A stretch of 55,038 nt of DNA from a virus. Of the stretch, positions 20,241-27,821 are shown piece after piece (the stretch's first letter is position 1; each line of letters begins with the position of its first letter). The stretch is from IMG/VR virus record IMGVR_UViG_3300025131_000047, positions 1-55,038 of that record; one strand, given 5' to 3'. Position numbers and translations under genes: made by a program. Below the pieces are notes generated by a model that did no database searches, was not told the DNA's origin, and was given only the letters and a program-made list of their open reading frames with translations.

Positions 20241-20437
20241 TTAATACCCCATTTCGTTTTGTACCAAAGTGTCTCATGCCAATAATATAGTCCCGTCTTA
20301 ACAAGGACATCAACCGATGCTATAGAAGCACCCAAAGCAAAGCTACCACTGACTAGATAAGCGATAACAAACGTTGTCAGTGTCGCAATAAACCTCCAGG
20401 TTACTGCTTTAGCTAAATGTCTTTTTCTCTGTATCAT
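20237..20437 (-). CDS. DUF2061-type membrane protein, 66 aa
   Basis: Begins R-K-R-H-L-A-K-A-V-T-W-R, then two hydrophobic helices and the ending K-T-G-L-Y-Y-W-H-E-T-L-W-Y, the DUF2061 pattern. In host bacteria such proteins often sit with sulphate-assimilation genes; the role is unknown. Inner membrane. Confidence 0.8.
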   Translation of the reverse strand: MIQRKRHLAKAVTWRFIATLTTFVIAYLVSGSFALGASIASVDVLVKTGLYYWHETLWYKTKWGIK

Positions 20438-20440
20438 ATT

Positions 20441-20677
20441 TTATTCAAAATCATTTATTTTTTGGTCAACTATGATAAAACTACCAAAATTAAAAGCACT
20501 TTCATTATAGCAGGAATATCCATATTTGTCAACCATTTTTTCAACAATGTTTTTCATTCTTCCTGAATTTCCTGTGATGATCCTGCAGGGTACTTCCACC
20601 CAATTAAGAAACCTTGCGACGGTTTCTTCAACATCGGCGTGTTTCGTCTCATGCAAGTCAAGCGTTTTTATTTTCAT
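20441..20677 (-). CDS. Smr-domain-like protein, 78 aa
   Basis: Contains the two Smr signatures: T-L-D-L-H (residues 4-8) and I-I-T-G-N-S-G-R-M-K (about 33-42). Smr domains are small nucleases acting on DNA branches or RNA. The protein is a stand-alone domain. Metal ligands and catalysis cannot be judged further. Confidence 0.7.
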   Translation of the reverse strand: MKIKTLDLHETKHADVEETVARFLNWVEVPCRIITGNSGRMKNIVEKMVDKYGYSCYNESAFNFGSFIIVDQKINDFE

Positions 20678-20790
20678 AAAAAATTATCAAAATCCTTATT
20701 TCTTTCCGACGGGCTTTCGCTACAGTTTGTTACCACAAACGCCACGAACAGCGAATATACTGCTATCAACAATATCAGCAAAGACACCAT
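20674..20790 (-). CDS. small membrane protein, 38 aa
   Basis: ATG at 20790 with a perfect AAGGAGG ribosome site, which also ends the previous gene. It encodes MVSLLILLIAVYSLFVAFVV and then a polar tail rich in Ser, Glu, Asp. ATGA overlap with the Smr gene. One membrane helix; function unknown. Confidence 0.65.
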   Translation of the reverse strand: MVSLLILLIAVYSLFVAFVVTNCSESPSERNKDFDNFL

Positions 20791-20791
20791 G

Positions 20792-21019
20792 TTATTCCTC
20801 CTTACCTACCAACTCTATCTCATCCCTCCACACCCAACAACTATGACCTACACAACTAAAATACACTTGGTGATCACATGATCCCCACGAAATCCTATCG
20901 TCTGTAATGATTACCCCTATCGAACCTGATGGCACCAGGGCGAAGTGGCGAGTCCAAGAATTCATTGTCGTTTCTGAGTTCAAATTCGCGGCGGCGCGAA
21001 CAAGATCTCCTTTTTTCAT
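20792..21019 (-). CDS. K-V-G-D-L-V family protein, 75 aa
   Basis: Reads MKKGDLVRAAANLNSE, GSIGVIITDDRISWG, QVYFSCVGHSCWVWRDEIELVGK. Typical strand order with W-x-W at the end. Overlaps the fused unit upstream by ATGA. Confidence 0.75.
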   Translation of the reverse strand: MKKGDLVRAAANLNSETTMNSWTRHFALVPSGSIGVIITDDRISWGSCDHQVYFSCVGHSCWVWRDEIELVGKEE

Positions 21020-21519
21020 TTTCTTAAAATCTCCAAGTGTTTCAACTCTACTAGTTTATGAACATTATATTTCTGCCAAAACACCTTTGCGCGACCAATA
21101 TCTTCTTCTATTCCCACCACCAGCCCGACAAGGTTGTCGGTGGTGCGTGGGATCCACCTGACCAGATCACCAACTTTAACGACGTGTTCTAGCACGGCGA
21201 GATGACGACCTTCTAGCCGGTCTACCCTTTCCCCTAGATCTATGACGAATGTGTCGGCGGGAAACTGGGCGGCGGTGCCTTCTATAAACTTTTCTAGAAG
21301 GTCTTCTGGTGTATCTCTTTCTTTGGTGGCGTACTTTTTTCTGAGATCGCAGAATACGTTTCCTGGCAATTCTGTGGCGGATTCTCGGCCGGGAAGGACT
21401 ACGCAGGCGGGGTCGAACAGCTGGTCTTCTTGGCGCAACTCTGACGCGGGTGTGCCGCGATACCGGTCTATAACTCGCCCTCCTACTCCTAACATAAGTA
21501 CGATAATTACCAAAAACAA
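21016..21519 (-). CDS. membrane-anchored protein with C-terminal K-V-G-D-L-V domain, 167 aa
   Basis: Residues 1-15 (MFLVIIVLMLGVGGR) form an anchor or signal; residues 20-110 are an acidic soluble region with two or three cysteines. Residues 113-167 are a K-V-G-D-L-V unit (VVKVGDLVRW, VGLVVGIEED, AKVFWQKY, LKHLEILRK). No separate start codon lies at the unit, so this is a real fusion. Its first 115 codons overlap the end of 21176-21718 in another frame. Confidence 0.65.
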   Translation of the reverse strand: MFLVIIVLMLGVGGRVIDRYRGTPASELRQEDQLFDPACVVLPGRESATELPGNVFCDLRKKYATKERDTPEDLLEKFIEGTAAQFPADTFVIDLGERVDRLEGRHLAVLEHVVKVGDLVRWIPRTTDNLVGLVVGIEEDIGRAKVFWQKYNVHKLVELKHLEILRK

Positions 21520-21718
21520 CTCTTATCGTAGGCTCCGTCCAATATTCAACATAGGCACTGTCTACTACATGCAGCTCTATATTTGATGGCATCGTGTCTA
21601 TCTGATATACATAATCAGGAGAAGATAATAGCACTGACCCGTCGATAAGGCATGCCGATGTGGCATACCCTCCGAACCCACTTACCACGTATAAAATACA
21701 TGCCTTTATTATAATCAT
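21176..21718 (-). CDS. exported protein with Arg-rich tail, overlapping gene, 180 aa
   Basis: Residues 1-22 look like a signal peptide (MIIIKACILYVVSGFGGYA), residues 23-70 like an ordinary soluble domain. Residues 72-180 are extremely rich in Arg, Ser and Pro (RRPSRKVYRRHRRPVSRR). The Arg-rich part lies entirely over the 21016-21519 gene in a second frame. Either both are made (overprinting), or a stop was lost and the tail is spurious. The N-terminal 70 residues, which do not overlap, support a real gene. Confidence 0.5.
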   Translation of the reverse strand: MIIIKACILYVVSGFGGYATSACLIDGSVLLSSPDYVYQIDTMPSNIELHVVDSAYVEYWTEPTIRVVFGNYRTYVRSRRASYRPVSRHTRVRVAPRRPAVRPRLRSPSRPRIRHRIARKRILRSQKKVRHQRKRYTRRPSRKVYRRHRRPVSRRHIRHRSRGKGRPARRSSSRRARTRR

Positions 21719-22290
21719 TTCATTTCCTCTCGTATTTCCGGTGAGTTCCAGTCAACCCAGTTCGGAAACCTTTCTTTAAATTCTTTTTCTACTTGCTCGC
21801 TGTAGTTTGGTGTTTTCTCTTTTCCGTGAAACTCTATAAACCACTCGTCAACAAGGTCGGGAGTGTCTGAATTAAGCAGGTACGGCAAAATATCATATTC
21901 TGCACCTTCTACATCTATCTTCAGTATTGTATGCGCGTTGTCAATTTTGTTTTCTCTTATCCACTCGGCTAGGTCAATACACTCCATGTCAACACATATG
22001 CTGGGATCCGTGCTGTACTTGCCTGCAATCAAAGAAGATCCGGTTCGGGCTCCCCAAATTTGTGGAAAAAACTTTTTTAATTCATTCGCTTTCCAAACTG
22101 CCACATTGTGCAGGACCACCTTTTCGTGATCTGAATATTCATCTTCCAGCACTTCAAAGTTTTCTGATTGTGGTTCAAAAGAATCAATCCTTTCTATTCT
22201 GTCGCCATATTTCATAAATGCCCACTGAATAGACTGTCCCTTGTTTGCTCCACAGTCTATGAAATGAATCCTTTTGTTATTATTTTTCAT
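21715..22290 (-). CDS. FkbM-family methyltransferase, 191 aa
   Basis: SAM-binding motif I F-I-D-C-G-A-N-K-G-Q-S (about 10-20), motif II with IERIDSFEPQ (about 33-42), and the FkbM hallmark I-L-K-I-D-V-E-G-A-E-Y (about 122-132). FkbM enzymes O-methylate sugars or polyketides. In a phage it could methylate a host surface glycan or modify a virion glycan; the target is unknown. Cytoplasmic. Overlaps neighbours by 4 and 11 nt. Confidence 0.85.
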   Translation of the reverse strand: MKNNNKRIHFIDCGANKGQSIQWAFMKYGDRIERIDSFEPQSENFEVLEDEYSDHEKVVLHNVAVWKANELKKFFPQIWGARTGSSLIAGKYSTDPSICVDMECIDLAEWIRENKIDNAHTILKIDVEGAEYDILPYLLNSDTPDLVDEWFIEFHGKEKTPNYSEQVEKEFKERFPNWVDWNSPEIREEMK

Positions 22291-22537
22291 TTAACTTCTC
22301 TAACTTCTCTAGGCATAATAATTTTTGTTGTTCCATTTTTGTAAGTTCACTTTTGTAGGACATGCAGCGATTGTACACAGAAACACATATTTCCGGAATT
22401 TGTTCTTCTTCCGCTCGGACTGAAACGTTTTGCCTGTAAGACGTAGCGTACCCTATGGTGAAACAGACGCCTGCCACTAACAATAATATCCCAATATCCA
22501 CCAACCAATAAAATGTTTTTCTATTAAAAATTTTCAT
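22280..22537 (-). CDS. membrane-anchored hypothetical protein, 85 aa
   Basis: The start MKIFNRK is chosen for its AAGGAAA ribosome site; an earlier start would precede transcription. One transmembrane helix (about 12-31), then an external helical region with two cysteines and a coiled-coil end (ELTKMEQQKLLCLEKLEKL). It also fits an i-spanin plan but has no lipoprotein after it. Confidence 0.6.
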   Translation of the reverse strand: MKIFNRKTFYWLVDIGILLLVAGVCFTIGYATSYRQNVSVRAEEEQIPEICVSVYNRCMSYKSELTKMEQQKLLCLEKLEKLNEK

Positions 22538-22560
22538 TTTCCTTTTTTTATTCTTAAACA

Positions 22561-22589
22561 ATTATGACATATAAATCTAATTTTTTCAA
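22561..22589 (-). promoter_or_regulatory. sigma70-type promoter
   Basis: TTGAAA, 17 bp, CATAAT; 24 nt upstream of 22280-22537. Drives the FkbM operon and the genes to 20.2 kb. Confidence 0.65.
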
Positions 22590-22606
22590 GTAAAAAATTA
22601 ATTAAT

Positions 22607-22843
22607 TTAAATCTTTATCAACCAATGCTTGGCAACCCATCCAGTTCTGAATTCTAACTTCCCGCGAAGTGGACTTCTAGTAAAAAACCACTCATGAATA
22701 GTGCCGGGAACCATATATACCGATGCCCGTGGACTTCTTAATTCATCTTCCATTTTTAATATCAGCCCCAACCAATCCTTCCCGTAGAGAACGTGGTAAA
22801 CCAGATCACCTATTTGTAGATTTGGTTCCTTTTTCCATGTCAT
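22607..22843 (-). CDS. K-V-G-D-L-V family protein, 78 aa
   Basis: Reads MTWKKEPNLQIGDLVYHV, WLGLILKMEDE, then a longer loop and LEFRTGWVAKHWLIKI. The family's I-G-D-L-V and G-L-I-L are intact. Its start overlaps the membrane peptide upstream by 38 nt. Confidence 0.65.
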   Translation of the reverse strand: MTWKKEPNLQIGDLVYHVLYGKDWLGLILKMEDELRSPRASVYMVPGTIHEWFFTRSPLRGKLEFRTGWVAKHWLIKI

Positions 22844-22952
22844 GACATCTCTGCTCCGTTATTTCTTTCTGTGCGAGGCTCGCAACAATGGCCAAAGCAA
22901 TCAAGCATATTATCCACAAAACAATCATAAAATTAAAAAACTTATCTTTCAT
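22806..22952 (-). CDS. small membrane protein, 48 aa
   Basis: ATG at 22952 with AGGTGA five bases upstream. It encodes MKDKFFNFMIVLWIICLIAL and a polar, charged tail; one membrane helix. The last 12 codons overlap the start of 22607-22843 in another frame. Confidence 0.6.
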   Translation of the reverse strand: MKDKFFNFMIVLWIICLIALAIVASLAQKEITEQRCHDMEKGTKSTNR

Positions 22953-23082
22953 TTTTCACCTGCTCTTTCGAGCTGCTGTCGTTGTGGTATACCTTTTTGC
23001 CAAAAACAAGAAAGATAGACAATAACAAAGCCAACAAATGATACTTCCAATTACTTCTAAAATTAAAATCAAACTTTTTCAT
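22942..23082 (-). CDS. small membrane protein, 46 aa
   Basis: ATG at 23082 overlapping the end of 23069-23659 by 14 nt. A basic N-terminus, one membrane helix (HLLALLLSIFLVFG, about 15-28) and a polar tail. Overlaps the next small gene by 11 nt. Function unknown. Confidence 0.55.
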   Translation of the reverse strand: MKKFDFNFRSNWKYHLLALLLSIFLVFGKKVYHNDSSSKEQVKNER

Positions 23083-23659
23083 AAGATGTCACATTCACAA
23101 CTCTAGAGATTGTAGAGAGATGCTTTTGAGCGATGTCATTTCTGTTTCTGTTTTTCGCATCGGAGATCAAGTATTTTAACTTTTTAAAGGCATTTTCGGC
23201 GTTTATATAAAACTCAATTGCGTTAAAAACTCCGAGAACAGTAGCCCTCACGAAGGACTTTCCCTTGTTCCTAAAAGTCATAATACTATTTGAAGAATTG
23301 GTGAATTTGATTTCCACTTCGATTTCTGCATCACTTCCTGACAGTCCTGCGCGGGTTCTCCAATCAGGAAGAACACTAATCCCCTCAAAGGCAATGTTTT
23401 CGAGCGAAGGATAATTATCAGAATAATATTCTAATAGTGCGTTAAAGGAAGCATCAACCATTCCGCAGCCGCTAGACTTAAGATTAATCGCCCTGCCGCC
23501 GTTTTCGGAAAAACTACAATTTACTTGTGAAGTACTCTTACTGAAATCTTCTGACAATGCTATCTTTTTTACCGTCAAGTCTAGATATTCTTTTTTCAGT
23601 GTTTTTTTGATTATTTTGTAAAGGTCGTGCCGCTTGGATTCTTCTACTGTAGAATGCAT
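23069..23659 (-). CDS. orphan LeuA-type allosteric (dimerisation) domain protein, 196 aa
   Basis: The core resembles the C-terminal regulatory domain of 2-isopropylmalate synthase: G-C-G-M-V-D-A-S-F-N-A-L (about 63-74), then L-S-G-S-D-A-E-I-E-V-E-I-K-F (about 108-121), G-K-S-F-V-R-A-T-V-L-G-V-F-N-A-I (about 133-148). The TIM-barrel catalytic domain is absent. In LeuA this domain binds leucine. Here it may be a ligand sensor, an inhibitor of host LeuA through mixed dimers, or a scaffold. The stop and start abut the 823-aa gene. Confidence 0.7.
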   Translation of the reverse strand: MHSTVEESKRHDLYKIIKKTLKKEYLDLTVKKIALSEDFSKSTSQVNCSFSENGGRAINLKSSGCGMVDASFNALLEYYSDNYPSLENIAFEGISVLPDWRTRAGLSGSDAEIEVEIKFTNSSNSIMTFRNKGKSFVRATVLGVFNAIEFYINAENAFKKLKYLISDAKNRNRNDIAQKHLSTISRVVNVTSYEKV

Positions 23660-26130
23660 TATTCTATTCTTTCTACAGATGTTGAAATCTTAAAGATTCT
23701 TTCTACATTCCTCACCCTTCTTAAATCTCTTAAAATTCTGGCCTTTGTATCTTCCGGGGATCTTACCTGACCTGGTGTACTTGGTATAAACTTTACCGCT
23801 AACCCTGAAATATATCTTTGTTCTGCTATTCTCCTGTTTGAAACAACGACTGTAACAATGGTAACATTTGGAAGTGCTCGCAGATCTGCCAGAATGTCTT
23901 CCAGCCCTCTAGATTTCTGGCCGGGATCAACCGAATATCCGATCATGCAGTAGAATTTATAAATTCCTCGTTGTCTACTTCTGCCTTTCTCTTCATTGAG
24001 ATACTTGTTTATTTCGTCCTGCAAATCAAAAGACTCTTGAAGACTTGAAGATTGTGGCTCCGGTAGATCTTCTGGTATCTTATCTCTATCTTTGAGGTGG
24101 TTGTACAAGTTCGTTACTGCCTGCAACATTGCTTCGTCTGATACGTGAACCAATCCCAGTTTCCAGTCATCCACAAAAGATAGGTAATGCCTCACGAGCC
24201 TATCGGAATGCTCAAACTGTCTAGAAATATCCAATAGCCGCTTCGTAGAATCCTGTAGACTGTCAGTCCTCCTCTTCTCTTCTTCCTTCACCTTTTGGCG
24301 CAAGTCTCGGATGGAGTCAATGACCGCACTCCTGACTTCTAAAAAGTTCTGATCCACAAACTTGACAACCTCTATCGTTGCCTCGACCGCCTCTTCTGAT
24401 ATTGTCACATCATCTATACCCAGCACTATTCTGGACTTTATTTCCTCTTGGAAGGCTGGGTCTGCCACTAATTCAATTCTTAAAAATTCTGGTATTGTTA
24501 TTTCCTTTACAACTCGTGGTGGTAAGTCGGAAATCGGCAATTCGAGTTGTTTTTCTAGAAACGATGTTATTTTCTGATGAAGGTTCCCCAACTTCATAAC
24601 AACGCCTTTAGTCAAGGAAGGGCTCTGCCAAATGCGTCGTGAGCCTACTTTTTCAATGTCACTTATTCTTCTCAAAATGGATGATGGGACACCTGAGATC
24701 TCGAAATCCTCTGATTCAAATTTGATGAATTCGTCTCCCGCGTCCTCGTCTTCATACCAAGTAAAGTTTTTTAGCTCACTCCCAATCTCTTCCATCCGAT
24801 CCGAAAGGTTTTCGAAAGCACCCTTCGCGATGTATCCCTCTTCCATTAGATATTTTTCTACAACACGAACCATTCCAGCATACTTCTCATCCATAGTTTG
24901 AAGTTCGCTCAAAAAGGATTCATATCCATTTGGGGTCGCATTGTATCCATCAGTAGATATTCTTATCTCAAAAGTTGGCACGCCACCATCGAAATCGTCC
25001 AACGATACTTCTTCTGCGTATACAGAAACCTCTCTATCCAATCTATCTCTGATCTCTCCTTCGAATTCGGTTGTGGAACGCCAATCGGATGGAAGAGGGT
25101 GACCGCCTTCAAACCTATCATTATCTATTTCAACGGTGAATCCGCCCCAGAAGTGAAGGTATTCGTCGTATTCCGCCCCGTAGCTAGCATGCTCCATTAC
25201 ATCTCGGTACTCTTCTTCAATCTTCTCTATCTGTTTTTCTATTCCAGGAGCGGCGTCGGGGGGGTTCTCCATAACATTTTCGGTGCCGAGATCAATTATT
25301 TCTTGAGCCAATTCTCTAATCTCTTCTTGTTCTTCGTAGTCAAGATTTTTAAATTCGTTCATTCCTGTACGGGTATGGTTTTTAGCAAGTGCTTCATAAA
25401 AATCTCCTATCGGGACGCCGCCGGGGTCGTTGGTAACGTCGGCAAAATGGTCGAGGTCACCATTTTGTCTATAAACTAGTGTAATCCTCCTATGAACGTC
25501 ATTTTCTGGAAGGTTTATCATCCTTGCTATCACGAATGCATTCCCTTGCATAGTAAGTTTGTTAAACCAATTTTCCGATTCTGTTGCGGATATGCACCAC
25601 TGGGTATTCTTTCCATAATAACAAGATGCTTCCTCCGTGTACACCCTAACTGCGAAGATATCATCGTCGGCGTACACAACGTCTGACCCTTCGACGGCTT
25701 CTTCTTTTTCCTTGGTCTTTCTCTCTTTCGAGGTTAATCCCAATGATTCTAGCATCTTCTTAAGTTGTTCCGAATCGTACTTGTATATGTCCTTTTCTTC
25801 TATCCTCGGTTGGTTCTGTTGAAAATTAATGATTAGATCCAGTACGCCCTCACCCAATTCCAGAACGTCTCTGTCGTCACGTAGTTCATCAGGGTCAGTC
25901 ACTGTTATCTTCCGGTCCATTTCTCTAGACCAGTACATGAGATATTTTGATACACCTTTAGGTCCGAGAACATCTTCAATTTGTCTACGGGCCCAGTTAA
26001 TCCACCCGGACTCATCAAGCACTTTAAATTTGGCTTTTACGTCTTTGACTCTGGCTTCTAATAGTAATGTGAGGTCTTGTTCTTCGTTTAAAAACTGCTT
26101 CCATTTGGTGTGAAAATTCATTACAGACAT
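23659..26130 (-). CDS. large multidomain phage protein, probably virion-associated, 823 aa
   Basis: N-terminus MNFHTKWKQFLNEE resembles the start of structural proteins in T4-like marine phages. Around residues 165-185 is Y-Y-G-K-N-T-Q-W-C-I-S-A, a K-x-T-x-W-C pattern I recall from large phage proteins of unknown function. The middle is acidic and helical. The last 110 residues (FYCMIGYSVDPGQKSRG, ILADLRALPNVTIVTVVVSN) look like a small ferredoxin-like alpha/beta domain also recalled from phages. AAGG before the ATG at 26130 supports the start; MNFHT at 26121 is an alternative. Function is not proven. Confidence 0.6.
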   Translation of the reverse strand: MSVMNFHTKWKQFLNEEQDLTLLLEARVKDVKAKFKVLDESGWINWARRQIEDVLGPKGVSKYLMYWSREMDRKITVTDPDELRDDRDVLELGEGVLDLIINFQQNQPRIEEKDIYKYDSEQLKKMLESLGLTSKERKTKEKEEAVEGSDVVYADDDIFAVRVYTEEASCYYGKNTQWCISATESENWFNKLTMQGNAFVIARMINLPENDVHRRITLVYRQNGDLDHFADVTNDPGGVPIGDFYEALAKNHTRTGMNEFKNLDYEEQEEIRELAQEIIDLGTENVMENPPDAAPGIEKQIEKIEEEYRDVMEHASYGAEYDEYLHFWGGFTVEIDNDRFEGGHPLPSDWRSTTEFEGEIRDRLDREVSVYAEEVSLDDFDGGVPTFEIRISTDGYNATPNGYESFLSELQTMDEKYAGMVRVVEKYLMEEGYIAKGAFENLSDRMEEIGSELKNFTWYEDEDAGDEFIKFESEDFEISGVPSSILRRISDIEKVGSRRIWQSPSLTKGVVMKLGNLHQKITSFLEKQLELPISDLPPRVVKEITIPEFLRIELVADPAFQEEIKSRIVLGIDDVTISEEAVEATIEVVKFVDQNFLEVRSAVIDSIRDLRQKVKEEEKRRTDSLQDSTKRLLDISRQFEHSDRLVRHYLSFVDDWKLGLVHVSDEAMLQAVTNLYNHLKDRDKIPEDLPEPQSSSLQESFDLQDEINKYLNEEKGRSRQRGIYKFYCMIGYSVDPGQKSRGLEDILADLRALPNVTIVTVVVSNRRIAEQRYISGLAVKFIPSTPGQVRSPEDTKARILRDLRRVRNVERIFKISTSVERIE

Positions 26131-26160
26131 ATTATACCTTACCTTTAATAATTAGTTTGA

Positions 26161-26193
26161 AACAAAACAAAAGGCACCCACAAATTGGGTACT
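26161..26193 (-). terminator. rho-independent terminator after 26212-26559
   Basis: GTACCC and GGGTGC pair around a 7-nt loop, followed on the minus strand by CCTTTTGTTTTG. It lies between the stop of 26212-26559 and the 823-aa gene. Confidence 0.7.
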
Positions 26194-26211
26194 TTTTGTA
26201 GTGAATCCTCG

Positions 26212-26559
26212 TCAAGCATAAACTTGAATTAAGATGATTAAAATTGTTAGAGAAAGACAACTCATTGTTTTAAGCGTAAACATGCTCTCGCCCAAGAGAC
26301 ACCACGTTAATATGGGAAAGACCAGAAATCCCGCACCAGAGCCTATAAATCTAGCAGACCACACAGATTCAGAATCAGTAGAAACAATCCTCCATGCATA
26401 CCAGAACACCACACTTGTTGGTATCCCAAACACAAATGCAGACATTATTGGCTTGTTTTCCCACCATCTCCACAAGAATTGAGAGTTTAATTGAAACCAT
26501 CCCAGAGTCTGCCCCAAAACAAACATGAGAAACCCTAATAAAATTCCTGTCGTTGGCAC
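26212..26559 (-). CDS. four-helix membrane protein, 115 aa
   Basis: Four hydrophobic helices; conserved-looking G-W-F-Q-L-N-S-Q-F-L-W-R-W-W after helix 1. It resembles small DMT-type or phage-specific membrane proteins, but no family is certain. Inner membrane. Last gene of the operon before the terminator. Confidence 0.6.
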   Translation of the reverse strand: MPTTGILLGFLMFVLGQTLGWFQLNSQFLWRWWENKPIMSAFVFGIPTSVVFWYAWRIVSTDSESVWSARFIGSGAGFLVFPILTWCLLGESMFTLKTMSCLSLTILIILIQVYA

Positions 26560-26564
26560 TTTAC

Positions 26565-26921
26565 TTAATGGTCCTCAAGGTTGACCCCGCTCTTTGTAAC
26601 CTCGAATTTCGCCTCAGTAATTGAGAATGTCATTTGCACAATCGTTGTAGTATGAGATGAAGTGATTCTGAACACAGCGGTGTCTGGAACATCGTTAACT
26701 CTTCTGAACACTTCCCCCAAATAGGTTTCAAATCCCCTACCTATAGCATGAAGTTCGCAGACTTTTTGGATCGTTTCCGTTCCCATGCGACAAATATTAT
26801 TATAATGTAGATCTAAAAGAAAGTCTGTTTTCTCAATCGCGGATTGAGCGATAGCAAAAAACGATTTTACATCACCCACCGGCATGTCATGATCACCTGG
26901 CGGGGGTGCTTCGCTATGCAT
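26565..26921 (-). CDS. hypothetical protein, 118 aa
   Basis: Soluble. Helical N-terminal half (SFFAIAQSAIEKTDFLLDLH), beta-rich C-terminal half (AVFRITSSHTTTIVQMTFSI). Not recognised. Overlaps the previous gene by 8 nt. Confidence 0.6.
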   Translation of the reverse strand: MHSEAPPPGDHDMPVGDVKSFFAIAQSAIEKTDFLLDLHYNNICRMGTETIQKVCELHAIGRGFETYLGEVFRRVNDVPDTAVFRITSSHTTTIVQMTFSITEAKFEVTKSGVNLEDH

Positions 26922-27300
26922 TTCTTCCCTTGCCCCAGAATGACTTGCTCCTTCTGCAGTCCACTAAGAGAAGAGCTGATATATATTTGTTGTTCCCCTT
27001 CTCTACTACCCTGGAGCTATAATATCCCAATTTACCATATTTTGGCTTTGGGGTCTTTTTAGCATATTTCTTTCGCGGGGGTGGCTGATTAAGATACTCA
27101 ATACATCTTCTGGTCAGATCCTCTACTTGGCAGTCTTCTAGAATTTCAGGGTCACTCACATCAATATATGCACCCACTACCCAAGTCTTCGATCCAAAAT
27201 TCTTAACGTCCCAGAAACAACTACCGTGATACCTTCCGTATCGCTTCTTTTTTGTTGTTTCTTCTGTGCTCCCAAGCGGAAGAAGATCACATTCAATCAT
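26914..27300 (-). CDS. hypothetical protein, 128 aa
   Basis: Soluble and basic, with a Pro/Lys-rich stretch (PPPRKKYAKKTPKPKYG, about 74-90). Not recognised. Overlaps the glutaredoxin gene by 8 nt. Confidence 0.6.
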   Translation of the reverse strand: MIECDLLPLGSTEETTKKKRYGRYHGSCFWDVKNFGSKTWVVGAYIDVSDPEILEDCQVEDLTRRCIEYLNQPPPRKKYAKKTPKPKYGKLGYYSSRVVEKGNNKYISALLLVDCRRSKSFWGKGRNA

Positions 27301-27550
27301 TTAAATACTCCACCAAGTCAGAATACCCACCAATAAGTTTTGTAAGACCGGAGACGTTGTTGTTCTCTAGTATTATTGGCACAGTTTCAAATTTATAAAA
27401 TCTTTTCGCATCCGTAATGGCTTCTAAATCTTCCGAGAAATCAAAAAATATGCTCTCTTTGTGTTTCGAGTCTAAAAGGTCTACAGCTTTTTTACAAAAT
27501 GGGCAGGTGCTGCGTCCGTAAATTATATACCTGTTCAGATGACTAACCAT
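27293..27550 (-). CDS. glutaredoxin, 85 aa
   Basis: Active-site C-P-F-C (residues 16-19) after the first strand YIIYGRST, a T-V-P cis-proline region (about 54-56) and a G-G-Y-S-D motif near the end, all typical of glutaredoxins. It would reduce disulfides with glutathione or a thioredoxin-like system, e.g. to recycle ribonucleotide reductase; the phage reductase lies at 43.4 kb. Overlaps the upstream gene by 8 nt. Confidence 0.9.
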   Translation of the reverse strand: MVSHLNRYIIYGRSTCPFCKKAVDLLDSKHKESIFFDFSEDLEAITDAKRFYKFETVPIILENNNVSGLTKLIGGYSDLVEYLND

Positions 27551-27821
27551 TTAAAAGAACCTTTCCACCTACAATCTTGCTTTCGATTTCCTTTAAAGAC
27601 CCAACAACCACTATATCCTCTTTCTCCATGGATAATACACAAAAATCTTTTCTCGCGCTATCCACTCCGTCTATTACGCTTTCTGATATTGTTTGCAGGG
27701 TCGGGCCCTTATCTCGTATAGACCTTATGTGCTCCGGATTTATAAATATGTCACGTGTTCTATACCTTCTCATGGGATCACCAGCGGACACTTGTCTATA
27801 TACTTCTTGTAATTTTATCAT
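27543..27821 (-). CDS. conserved phage-type hypothetical protein, 92 aa
   Basis: Pattern I-F-I-N-P-E-H-I-R-S-I-R (about 25-36) and D-I-V-V-V-G-S-L-K-E-I-E-S-K (about 69-82) resembles small proteins annotated in many phages, without known role. Overlaps both neighbours by a few bases. Confidence 0.6.
   Translation of the reverse strand: MIKLQEVYRQVSAGDPMRRYRTRDIFINPEHIRSIRDKGPTLQTISESVIDGVDSARKDFCVLSMEKEDIVVVGSLKEIESKIVGGKVLLNG

Noticed and set aside
24898-25479. 193-codon plus-strand frame within the 823-aa gene
   Set aside because: Hydrophobic translation produced by the opposite strand of an acidic coding region; no start signals.
26131-26136. TATAAT directly before the 823-aa gene as a promoter
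   Set aside because: No -35 hexamer at 16-18 bp, and the bases form the spacer between AAGG and the ATG.
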